From contig JAOTYV010000146.1 of NCBI GenBank assembly GCA_029861675.1, positions 1 to 11,333 on the forward strand: a stretch of DNA of 11,333 bases. The letters are read 5' to 3'. Position 1 is the first letter of the stretch. The number at the start of each line of letters is the position of its first letter. Positions 1 to 5,672 of this stretch are shown here, in pieces. Below the pieces are notes generated by a model. That model searched no databases, was not told the origin of the DNA, and saw only the letters and a list, made by a program, of their open reading frames with translations. The position numbers and the translations under genes are program-made. The DNA comes from Alphaproteobacteria bacterium. GTDB taxonomy: Bacteria > Pseudomonadota > Alphaproteobacteria > UBA8366.

Positions 1-1085
1 TCCGAATTGTCAAAATAGCTGTTGGTGCGGGAATACTGTCCATAGAACAGCGTCTTGTTCGACCATTCGAAATCGAAGGCGTGGGCCAGCGCCTGACGGA
101 CACGCGCATTCTGAAACAGGGGACGCCGCAGATTGAAGACGAACCCCTGCATGCCGCTGGATCGGTTGTGCTTGAACTTCCGCTTGATCAGGTTGCCGTC
201 TTTCACAGCAGAGGTATCGTATTCGGTCGCCCAGGCCTTTGACGAACTTTCAGACTGGTGGTCGAACGCACCGGCCTTGAAGGCCTCGCGCGATACGGTC
301 GAATCCCGAAAATATTCGAACCGCACCGTGTCGAAATTGTACTCGCCGCGGCGCACCGGATGCTTCGCCGCCCAATAGTCTTTCACCCTGTCGTAAACCA
401 CCCGCCGGTTGGCTTCAAAACTCTTGAGCCGGTAAGGACCGCTACCAAGCGGCGGCTCCAGCGTTGTTTTCGAAAAATCGCGTTTTTCCCAATAGTGCTT
501 CGGCAAGACAGTCAGCTGTCCCACGATCAGCGGCAATTCACGATTCTCGCCCGGTTTGAAGGAGAATTTGACGCTGCGCGCCGCTACTTTCTCAATCTTG
601 GCAACATTGCCGTAATAATACCGGTAGAACGGCGTGCCCTTTTCGACCAGCGTATTAAACGTCCAGATGACATCTTCAACTGTAATCGGCTTGCCGTCAT
701 GCCAACGGGCCTTGGGGTTCAGGTGAAATATTACCCAGGACCGGTCCCGCGCCATCTCGACGGATTCGGCAATCAATCCGTACATGGAAAATGGCTCATC
801 CGAAGATGACGCCATCAAGGAGTCGTACATCAACCCAAGCCCGGCCGCGGAACGGCCCTTGACGATGAATCCGTTGAACGTATCGAACCCGCCGATCGAT
901 CCCAGTTTGACGTCGCCGCCCTTCGGCGCGTCCGGATTGACGTAGTCGAAATGCTTGAAGCCCGCCGGATATTTGAGATCGCCATGCATCGCGATGCCAT
1001 GGCCGCGATAGACTTCCGCCGCAGGGACCGCCCCGGAATACAGGAGGACGAATACGGCAAATATCGCGGCGATAGGGTGTCTCAT
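1..1085 (-). CDS. YejA-like family 5 extracellular solute-binding protein (peptide ABC transporter), C-terminus beyond window
   Basis: Periplasmic binding protein of a peptide ABC importer. I translated the minus strand from the ATG at 1085: the frame stays open for 361 codons to the window edge, so the C-terminal part is missing. Residues 1-23 form a signal peptide: short basic start, hydrophobic stretch IAAIFAVFVLLYSGAV, then a PAA cleavage site. The mature part starts with a YejA-like segment (HGIAMHGDLKYPAGFKHFDY, about 29-48). It continues with the family 5 signature near 119-143 (FHLNPKARWHDGKP, then VEDVIWTF) and with LTVLPKHYWEKRDF. GGAG lies about 9 bases before the ATG, supporting this start. 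Known YejA proteins feed YejBEF permeases with oligopeptides, and some alphaproteobacterial relatives take up murein peptides; which applies here is not visible. It follows the hisN-type gene on the same strand after 106 bases. The permease genes would lie left of the window. Family assignment is firm, substrate is not. Confidence 0.9.
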   Translation of the reverse strand, partial: MRHPIAAIFAVFVLLYSGAVPAAEVYRGHGIAMHGDLKYPAGFKHFDYVNPDAPKGGDVKLGSIGGFDTFNGFIVKGRSAAGLGLMYDSLMASSSDEPFSMYGLIAESVEMARDRSWVIFHLNPKARWHDGKPITVEDVIWTFNTLVEKGTPFYRYYYGNVAKIEKVAARSVKFSFKPGENRELPLIVGQLTVLPKHYWEKRDFSKTTLEPPLGSGPYRLKSFEANRRVVYDRVKDYWAAKHPVRRGEYNFDTVRFEYFRDSTVSREAFKAGAFDHQSESSSKAWATEYDTSAVKDGNLIKRKFKHNRSSGMQGFVFNLRRPLFQNARVRQALAHAFDFEWSNKTLFYGQYSRTNSYFDNS

Positions 1086-1112
1086 GCAATCGGACTCCGC
1101 TTGTTTCGCTAA

Positions 1113-1160
1113 GGACCTGCATGGTCCCCGATCAATCGGTGATGTCAAATCAGAAATTTG
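1113..1160 (-). promoter_or_regulatory. Possible promoter/operator region of the YejA-like gene
   Basis: In the 106-base gap between the hisN-type stop and the YejA-like start, the minus strand has a perfect TTGACA (1143-1148). Sixteen bases later comes a poor -10 candidate, GACCAT. Three short dyads stand next to each other here: CAAAT/ATTTG (1146-1160), CCGAT/ATCGG (1128-1139) and GGACC/GGTCC (1113-1127). The middle one lies between the -35 and the -10 candidates, where a repressor could act. The -35 is good but the -10 is weak and dyads this short can be chance, so this is tentative. Confidence 0.25.
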
Positions 1161-1191
1161 TAAGGTCCGGAAGGCCCGGGAAGCAAGCTTT

Positions 1192-1974
1192 TCAGCCCTG
1201 CAGGATCGCAAGCGCTTCGCCATGCAGGGCGGGGTTGGCCGCCGCCAGGACATGCCCGTCGGATTCGCGCGTCAGCGGCGCGCCCGTCCAATCGGTCACC
1301 ACGCCGCCCGCGCCCTCGATCACCGGCACCAGCGGCATGAAATCGTAGATCTTCAGGCAGGCCTCGGTGATGACGTCGACGTGACCGCTGGCGAGCAGTC
1401 CATACGCATAACAATCGCCGCCGTAGCGGCTTTGCCGGACCGCCGCGATCAGCGCATCCACCTTCGCCTTGTCGTCGTCGTATACGAACATATCGGGATG
1501 GGTCGCATAGTGCCGCGCCGAGGACAGGCGCGTCGCCGTTTGCGCGCGCGCGGGCGCACCGTTCAACGTGGTCGGCCGGCCGGCCGCGCCGACCCAGCGT
1601 TCGCCCGTCACCGGCTGGTCGATGATGCCCAAAATCGGTGCGCCATTCTGCATCAATGCGATCAAGGTGCCGAAGATCGGCATGCCGGTCACGAATGCCT
1701 TGGTCCCGTCGATCGGGTCGAGCACCCAGGCGTATTCCGCGTCGGTGCGAACGAAGCCGTGCTCCTCGCCGAAAATGCCATGCTCGGGATAGGCCTGCTC
1801 GATCAAATCGCGCATCGCCGCTTCCGCCTCGCGGTCGGCGATCGTCACCGGGCTTGCGTCCCGCTTCGCCTCGACATCGAGTTCCGTACGAAAATAGCGC
1901 CGGACAACCGGGCCGCTCGCTTCCGCCAGGCGCTCGGCCAAGGCGATAAAGGCGTCGGGACAGGCTTGGGTCAT
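1192..1974 (-). CDS. hisN: Histidinol-phosphatase of the inositol monophosphatase family (HisN type)
   Basis: A 260-residue Mg2+-dependent phosphomonoesterase of the inositol monophosphatase superfamily, most like HisN-type histidinol-phosphatases, which remove phosphate from L-histidinol phosphate in histidine synthesis. The metal-site motifs are intact: D47 in TIADREAE, the GEEHG acidic motif at 69-73, the DPIDGT core at 86-91 (D86, D89, T91) and the C-terminal Y210-D211 before the GAGG turn at 221-224. Length is normal for the family. The ATG at 1974 is preceded by AAGGGGGG at good spacing, and that Shine-Dalgarno is embedded in a small hairpin. The gene starts 25 bases after the stop of the cytochrome c gene on the same strand, so they are probably cotranscribed. 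Inositol monophosphatase or CysQ-like activity cannot be excluded from motifs alone, since the family is promiscuous. The family is certain and the histidinol-phosphate substrate is likely. Confidence 0.85.
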   Translation of the reverse strand: MTQACPDAFIALAERLAEASGPVVRRYFRTELDVEAKRDASPVTIADREAEAAMRDLIEQAYPEHGIFGEEHGFVRTDAEYAWVLDPIDGTKAFVTGMPIFGTLIALMQNGAPILGIIDQPVTGERWVGAAGRPTTLNGAPARAQTATRLSSARHYATHPDMFVYDDDKAKVDALIAAVRQSRYGGDCYAYGLLASGHVDVITEACLKIYDFMPLVPVIEGAGGVVTDWTGAPLTRESDGHVLAAANPALHGEALAILQG

Positions 1975-1978
1975 GAAT

Positions 1979-1996
1979 GCGCCCCCCTTGGGGCGC
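1979..1996 (-). promoter_or_regulatory. Hairpin covering the hisN Shine-Dalgarno
   Basis: A perfect 7-bp stem, GCGCCCC/GGGGCGC, with a 4-base loop fills most of the 25 bases between the cytochrome c stop and the hisN ATG. On the minus strand the loop plus 3' arm read AAGGGGGGCGC, which is the only good ribosome-binding site for hisN. Folding would therefore partly hide it. No T-run follows, so it is not a classical terminator. The stem is visible in the sequence; a regulatory role is inference. Confidence 0.4.
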
Positions 1997-1999
1997 GCC

Positions 2000-2548
2000 T
2001 TACGGCATCGGTTTCGGGTTGTCGCTCAACGACCGAAGATAGGCGATCAGGTCGGCGCGCGCCTGGGCGCTCTTGAGGCCGGCGTAGGTCATTTTTGTGC
2101 CCTTCACATAGTCCTTCGGCTTGTAGAGGAACTTGTTGAGGTCTTCATAACTCCATTCGCCGCCCAGGCTTTTGAGCGCGCTGGAGTAGCTGAAGCCGGC
2201 ACCCCCTGCCTGCGTGGCGCCGACGGTGTCCCAAAGATTCGGGCCGATCTTGTTGTTTCCGCCCTTGTTGAAGGTATGACAGGACAAGCACTTCTTCGCG
2301 ACTTTCTGGCCGCTTTCAACATTGGCCTTAGCCAGCATCGGTGTGATCTCGCCGGGGCCGCTGGGTTTCGCGGCGGCTTGTGTCGCCGACGCCACGTTAA
2401 CTTCCCCTTCGGCGATCACATAGGCTTGCTTGCTCTGAGGCGCACGAAGAAAGATCTGTTGGGAGATCAGCCCGACCCCCAAGGCTAGGATACCGGCGCT
2501 GAGCAAGCCGGCCGCAATCTTGTTTACCAGAAGCGGGTCGTTCCCCAT
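2000..2548 (-). CDS. Membrane-anchored class I cytochrome c (CycM / c552-like)
   Basis: A 182-residue monohaem c-type cytochrome held in the cytoplasmic membrane by an uncleaved N-terminal helix (about 11-34, IAAGLLSAGILALGVGLISQ), with the haem domain in the periplasm. A low-complexity Ala/Pro/Gly linker (about 52-67) joins the two. The haem site is CLSCH at 87-91, with H91 as axial ligand. M153 in KGTKMTYAG is the expected second ligand, and IGPNLWDTVG is the typical surrounding motif. Homologues shuttle electrons from the bc1 complex to cytochrome c oxidase. I start at the ATG at 2548, which has CGGGG about 8 bases upstream. A TTG two codons earlier would sit too close to that site. The gene is divergent from kdsB, an arrangement I recall from other alphaproteobacteria, and it is upstream of hisN in the same direction. 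Confidence 0.92.
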   Translation of the reverse strand: MGNDPLLVNKIAAGLLSAGILALGVGLISQQIFLRAPQSKQAYVIAEGEVNVASATQAAAKPSGPGEITPMLAKANVESGQKVAKKCLSCHTFNKGGNNKIGPNLWDTVGATQAGGAGFSYSSALKSLGGEWSYEDLNKFLYKPKDYVKGTKMTYAGLKSAQARADLIAYLRSLSDNPKPMP

Positions 2549-2760
2549 CGTCAAAACCCCGAACGCAATTTCCGAACGCCATTAACGAAACCGCGCCCCA
2601 GATGGCGTGTCCAAAGCGCGGCGCCGAGAAGCGGCTGGCGTAACCTATACCAATGGGCTGTAATGCCATAGCCAGCGCCGTCCCGCGCGGCAATATGACG
2701 CAGTAATTTCATCGCCAGAAACATCAGAAATCACCCGAAAACCACCGCGAACCACCCCAT
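2549..2760. promoter_or_regulatory. Divergent intergenic region between cytochrome c gene and kdsB
   Basis: These 212 bases must hold the promoters of both divergent genes, but no strong -35/-10 pair stands out. On the minus strand TTGCCG and TATGGC are 17 bases apart, which is a weak candidate for the cytochrome gene. An imperfect nested dyad is present: GCTGGC (2634-2639) pairs with GCCAGC (2671-2676), and inside it ATGG (2653-2656) pairs with CCAT. kdsB has no recognisable Shine-Dalgarno. Nothing here can be assigned with confidence. Confidence 0.3.
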
Positions 2761-3504
2761 ATGCTCACGCCAAGCCAACCCATTATACTGATTCCTGCAC
2801 GCCTCGCCTCGACCCGCCTGCCGGACAAACCACTGGCGGATATTGCCGGCGACCCGATGATCGTGCAGGTCTGGCGGCGATCCATGGAAGCTGCGGTCGG
2901 CCGGGTCGTGGTCGCGGCGGCGGAACAGGTAATCGTCGACGCGGTGATCGCGGCGGGCGGGGAAGCGGTCCTGACCGATCCGGGCCTGCCGTCCGGCTCG
3001 GACCGGATTCACGCCGCACTCACCGCCATCGATCCGGATGGCACGCATGACGCGGTCATCAACGTCCAGGGCGACCTGCCGACCATAGAACCGGTGGCAA
3101 TTCGCGCGGCGCTGGCTCCGCTCGACGACGACGCCGTCGATATCGCCACGATCGCGGCCGAGATCAGCCGCGAGGAGGAACGTGACAACCCCAATGTGGT
3201 GAAAGTGGTGGTCGGCCTGGCGGCGGGAGAGCGGCGCGGCCGCGCGCTCTATTTCACCCGCGCCACCGCGCCGTCCGGCGACGGGCCGCTGTATCACCAT
3301 ATCGGGCTCTACGCCTATCGGCGGGCCGCCCTCGATCGGTTTGTCGCCCTGCCGCCCGGCATCCTCGAGACGCGCGAAAAACTCGAACAGCTACGCGCGC
3401 TCGAAGCGGGCATGCGGATCGATGTGGCGCTCGTTGACACTGTTCCGCTCGGTGTCGATACTCCCGCCGATCTCGAACGCGCCCGCGAAATACTCGCGCG
3501 CTGA
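2761..3504 (+). CDS. kdsB: 3-deoxy-manno-octulosonate cytidylyltransferase (CMP-Kdo synthetase)
   Basis: KdsB activates Kdo with CTP to give CMP-Kdo, the donor for the inner core of LPS, in the cytoplasm. The 247-residue length is typical. Family motifs occur in order: the nucleotide-binding [14 protein letters not shown] at 12-25, [11 protein letters not shown] at 72-82, the metal/sugar motif NVQGDLP at 101-107, YFTRATAP at 164-171, [10 protein letters not shown] at 179-188, [10 protein letters not shown] at 206-215 and GVDTPADLE at 231-239. NVQGDLP in place of the enterobacterial NVQGDEP is, as far as I recall, usual in alphaproteobacteria. No clear Shine-Dalgarno precedes the ATG, but the first motif sits at the expected distance from it. 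pheA follows on the same strand after 32 bases, so an operon is likely. Confidence 0.96.
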   Translation: MLTPSQPIILIPARLASTRLPDKPLADIAGDPMIVQVWRRSMEAAVGRVVVAAAEQVIVDAVIAAGGEAVLTDPGLPSGSDRIHAALTAIDPDGTHDAVINVQGDLPTIEPVAIRAALAPLDDDAVDIATIAAEISREEERDNPNVVKVVVGLAAGERRGRALYFTRATAPSGDGPLYHHIGLYAYRRAALDRFVALPPGILETREKLEQLRALEAGMRIDVALVDTVPLGVDTPADLERAREILAR

Positions 3505-3536
3505 CACGAAAATTCAAACACGCGGTTCCTTATAAT

Positions 3537-4397
3537 ATGGCGACCAACAACGATAACCTGATTGCCTTTCAAGGCCTTCCGGGCGCGTATTCCGATTTGG
3601 CCTGCCGCACCGTCTTTCCGGACATGGAAACCCTGCCGTGCAACGCTTTCGAGGACGTCTTCGCCGCGGTGCATGACGGCGCCGCGCGGCTGGCGATGAT
3701 TCCGATCGAGAACTCGGTTGCCGGCCGGGTCGCCGATATCCATCACCTGTTGCCAAAATCCAACCTGCACATCATCGCCGAGCACTTCCAGCGGGTGAAC
3801 CATCAACTGCTCGCCCTCAAGGGCGCGACCATCGACGACGTGGCGACGGTGCACAGCCATGTGCATGCCCTGTCACAGTGCCGCAACATCATTCGGGACC
3901 TCGGCGTTCAGCCGGTCGTGCATGCGGATACCGCCGGTGCCGCCAAGGAACTGTCCGAGAAACGCGATAAATCCTTCGCGGCCATCGCATCGACCCTCGC
4001 GGCGGAAATCTATGACCTGCAAATTCTGCGCACCAACATCGAGGATGAAGATCACAACACCACCCGCTTCATCATCATGTCGCGCGACCCGATCGACCCC
4101 GACCCCAATGAGGGCATCGTCGTGACGTCATTCGTCTTCCGCGTACGCAACGTTCCGGCGGCGCTCTACAAGGCGCTTGGCGGATTCGCCACCAACGGCG
4201 TCAACATGACCAAGCTCGAATCCTACATGGTGCGCGGCCAGTTCACCGCGACGCAGTTCTACGCCGATATCGAGGGGCACCCGGACCAGACCTCCGTCCG
4301 GCTGGCGCTGGAGGAACTGGGTTTTTTCAGCCGCGAGGTCACGATTTTAGGGGTCTATCCCGCGTCGCCGCATCGCGCTGACGCCGCGTCGGCGTAG
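3537..4397 (+). CDS. pheA: Prephenate dehydratase (monofunctional PheA with ACT domain)
   Basis: This 286-residue enzyme converts prephenate to phenylpyruvate with loss of CO2 and water, on the way to phenylalanine. The catalytic domain spans about 8-180, with QGLPGAYSD at 12-20, PIENSVAGRV at 56-65, HSHVHALSQC at 106-115 and the key catalytic TRF at 176-178 (NTTRFIIM). A regulatory ACT domain follows at about 195-274; its KLESY at 226-230 corresponds to the phenylalanine-sensing ESRP region, so feedback inhibition is expected. There is no N-terminal chorismate mutase domain, so this is not the bifunctional enterobacterial P-protein. The ATG at 3537 has only a weak ribosome-binding site, but there is no better start between it and the kdsB stop. 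The stop codon adjoins copy A of the intergenic repeat. Arogenate dehydratase activity is a possible alternative that sequence does not separate. Confidence 0.96.
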   Translation: MATNNDNLIAFQGLPGAYSDLACRTVFPDMETLPCNAFEDVFAAVHDGAARLAMIPIENSVAGRVADIHHLLPKSNLHIIAEHFQRVNHQLLALKGATIDDVATVHSHVHALSQCRNIIRDLGVQPVVHADTAGAAKELSEKRDKSFAAIASTLAAEIYDLQILRTNIEDEDHNTTRFIIMSRDPIDPDPNEGIVVTSFVFRVRNVPAALYKALGGFATNGVNMTKLESYMVRGQFTATQFYADIEGHPDQTSVRLALEELGFFSREVTILGVYPASPHRADAASA

Positions 4398-4498
4398 AGC
4401 AAATCCCGAGCGAACCGAAACGGTTCGCGACGACGTATTTGCATAAAGAAAGAGATAGACCATTTCACTTGAGGCACTTTGAACAAGAAGTGATCTAG
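4398..4498. repeat. Intergenic structured repeat, copy A (pheA/nudC junction)
   Basis: A ~101-bp element with a second copy at 10605-10707. By hand alignment the two share about 84% identity with one 2-base gap. Its left half is a nested stem-loop: outer GCAAAT (4399-4404) with ATTTGC (4437-4442), and inner GCGAACCG (4410-4417) with CGGTTCGC (4421-4428) around an AAA loop. The right half contains TTGAACAAG, shared with copy B, and ends in CTAG. It starts right at the pheA stop codon and ends 12 bases before the nudC stop, filling the convergent junction. It has no coding capacity. It resembles in style the short palindromic intergenic elements of alphaproteobacteria, but I cannot name a family. 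Confidence 0.85.
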
Positions 4499-4510
4499 AA
4501 CGGAACCGCC

Positions 4511-5419
4511 CTACTCCTCGAGCCACTCATCGATCAGACGGCGCGAAATCGAATCCCGCCGGGGCAGACGCAGCGTCGCGTCCTCCGGCGAATTGCGCAG
4601 CTCGTCCCGGGTGAACCAGCGCGCGCCGTCTTCCAGTTCATGATAATCGACGGTCAGGTCGAACGTCGTCGCCCGGGCGGTGAATCCAAGCATGATATTC
4701 GCCGGGAACGGCCAGGGTTGTGAGGAATGATAGACGGTGTCGGTGATTCTCAACCCGACTTCCTCGAAAACCTCGCGCGCGACCGCATCTTCCAGGCTCT
4801 CCCCCGGCTCGACAAATCCGGCCAGGATTGAATGCTGGCCCGGCAGCATATTGGCCTTGCGTCCCAGCACCACCCGGTCGCCGCCGTCATGCACCAGCAT
4901 AATGACGGCGGGATCGGTACGCGGGAAACATAGCGTCCCGCACTCGGCATTCGCACACCGCCGCACATGCCCGGCTTCCTTGCTTTCGGTGGCGCCGCCG
5001 CAGGCGCTGCAGAAGCGATGCCGTGCATGCCAGGTCATCATCGCCCGCGCATAGGCCAGCAGCCCACCGTCGCCCGGGGCCATGAACTGACCGACCCGGC
5101 GCAAATCGGTGAATTCGCCATGATCGCTCATCGGTGGCTGTTCATGGACGGACAGGTCGACGGCAAAATGCGGCACTTCTTCGATCAGGCCCAGAAAGAC
5201 CACCAGGCTTGCTTCGGCGGCAATCGCCGGATCCATCGGAAGGACGACGCTTTCCGGCGCTTCGGCGCCGGTCCGCACCAGACTGCGGGTCCGCCAAACC
5301 GGAATGAGCCGGCTTGCCGCGTCCCGCAGGCAGCTTTCGAGCCAATCATCGTCGCGCCGCAGGTGTCCGGCGCGATCGATCTCGAAATCCGCATAAATGT
5401 TAGGGCGTCGCATGGTCAT
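4511..5419 (-). CDS. nudC: NAD(H) diphosphatase, Nudix hydrolase NudC
   Basis: NudC cleaves NADH/NAD into AMP and NMN(H), and in known members also removes NAD caps from RNA 5' ends. With the start at 5419 it has 302 residues. It contains an N-terminal domain, then a zinc ribbon (C137, C140, C155, C160: CSAC, 14 residues, CANAEC), then the Nudix fold. The Nudix box GFVEPGESLEDAVAREVFEE runs from 201 and closes with VGL (E207, R215, E216, E219, E220). The NADH-pyrophosphatase signature SQPWPFP follows at 233-239. An additional Cys164 sits close to the zinc ligands. The frame stays open 89 codons further upstream, but that stretch is antisense to the SRP RNA and its promoter and does not look like NudC, so I start at ATG 5419 (ATG 5413 is equally possible). 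It is convergent with pheA across repeat copy A. Confidence 0.93.
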   Translation of the reverse strand: MTMRRPNIYADFEIDRAGHLRRDDDWLESCLRDAASRLIPVWRTRSLVRTGAEAPESVVLPMDPAIAAEASLVVFLGLIEEVPHFAVDLSVHEQPPMSDHGEFTDLRRVGQFMAPGDGGLLAYARAMMTWHARHRFCSACGGATESKEAGHVRRCANAECGTLCFPRTDPAVIMLVHDGGDRVVLGRKANMLPGQHSILAGFVEPGESLEDAVAREVFEEVGLRITDTVYHSSQPWPFPANIMLGFTARATTFDLTVDYHELEDGARWFTRDELRNSPEDATLRLPRRDSISRRLIDEWLEE

Positions 5420-5484
5420 GGGCGGCAAAATTGGCACGGTTGCCCCAGCGGTGCAACTTCCTGCGCGCAGGGCCGAGACTCTTG

Positions 5485-5515
5485 TTGGCAAGGGCGGGGC
5501 GCTGGCTGTTATATT
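5485..5515 (+). promoter_or_regulatory. Probable SRP RNA promoter
   Basis: TTGGCA (5485-5490) and TGTTAT (5507-5512) are 16 bases apart, with TATATT overlapping at 5510-5515. The expected transcription start is about 5518-5520, where the SRP RNA terminal stem begins. The match to sigma-70-type boxes is moderate, and the fit to the RNA 5' end is the main support. The nudC start is about 65 bases away on the other strand. Confidence 0.45.
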
Positions 5516-5625
5516 GGCCGCGGAAGGCTGGCCTGCGGACGAGTCCCTCGCCAACCCGGTCAGATCCGGAAGGAAGCAGCCGTAACGAGACAGGTTCGGG
5601 TCGCGTGTCCAGTCTTCCACCCGAT
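5516..5625 (+). ncRNA. ffs: Signal recognition particle RNA, small bacterial (4.5S) type
   Basis: This is the RNA scaffold of the signal recognition particle; with Ffh it targets nascent membrane proteins to FtsY and the translocon. The Ffh-binding hairpin is unmistakable at 5558-5581: GGTCAGATCC, the GGAA tetraloop at 5568-5571, then GGAAGCAGCC. It differs from the E. coli core by a single base (CAGA for CAGG). The terminal stem also closes: GGAAGGCTGG (5522-5531) pairs with CCAGTCTTCC (5609-5618) with one G-U pair, and CTCG (5547-5550) can pair with CGAG (5585-5588). About 105-110 nucleotides with no Alu domain is the usual Gram-negative form. The exact ends are estimated. It lies about 50 bases upstream of dnaX, a widespread arrangement. 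No T-run follows, so readthrough into dnaX is possible. Confidence 0.95.
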
Positions 5626-5672
5626 AACGGGAGCCCGCGGCAAGATTCGCAACGAGAGAAAAGTCCCGCCTC

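Noticed and set aside
1146..1160. CAAAT/ATTTG dyad as a third, degenerate copy of the intergenic repeat
   Set aside because: Only the outer-stem letters are similar. The GAACCG/CGGTTC core and the right half are absent.
1084..2076. 330-codon plus-strand open frame antisense to the hisN-type gene
   Set aside because: Arg/His/Gly-rich composition and no family features; the minus strand carries a clear phosphatase with all catalytic motifs.
4410..4428. Inner hairpin of the repeat as an ordinary Rho-independent terminator for pheA
   Set aside because: No T-run follows the stem on the plus strand, and no comparable run lies on the other side for nudC.
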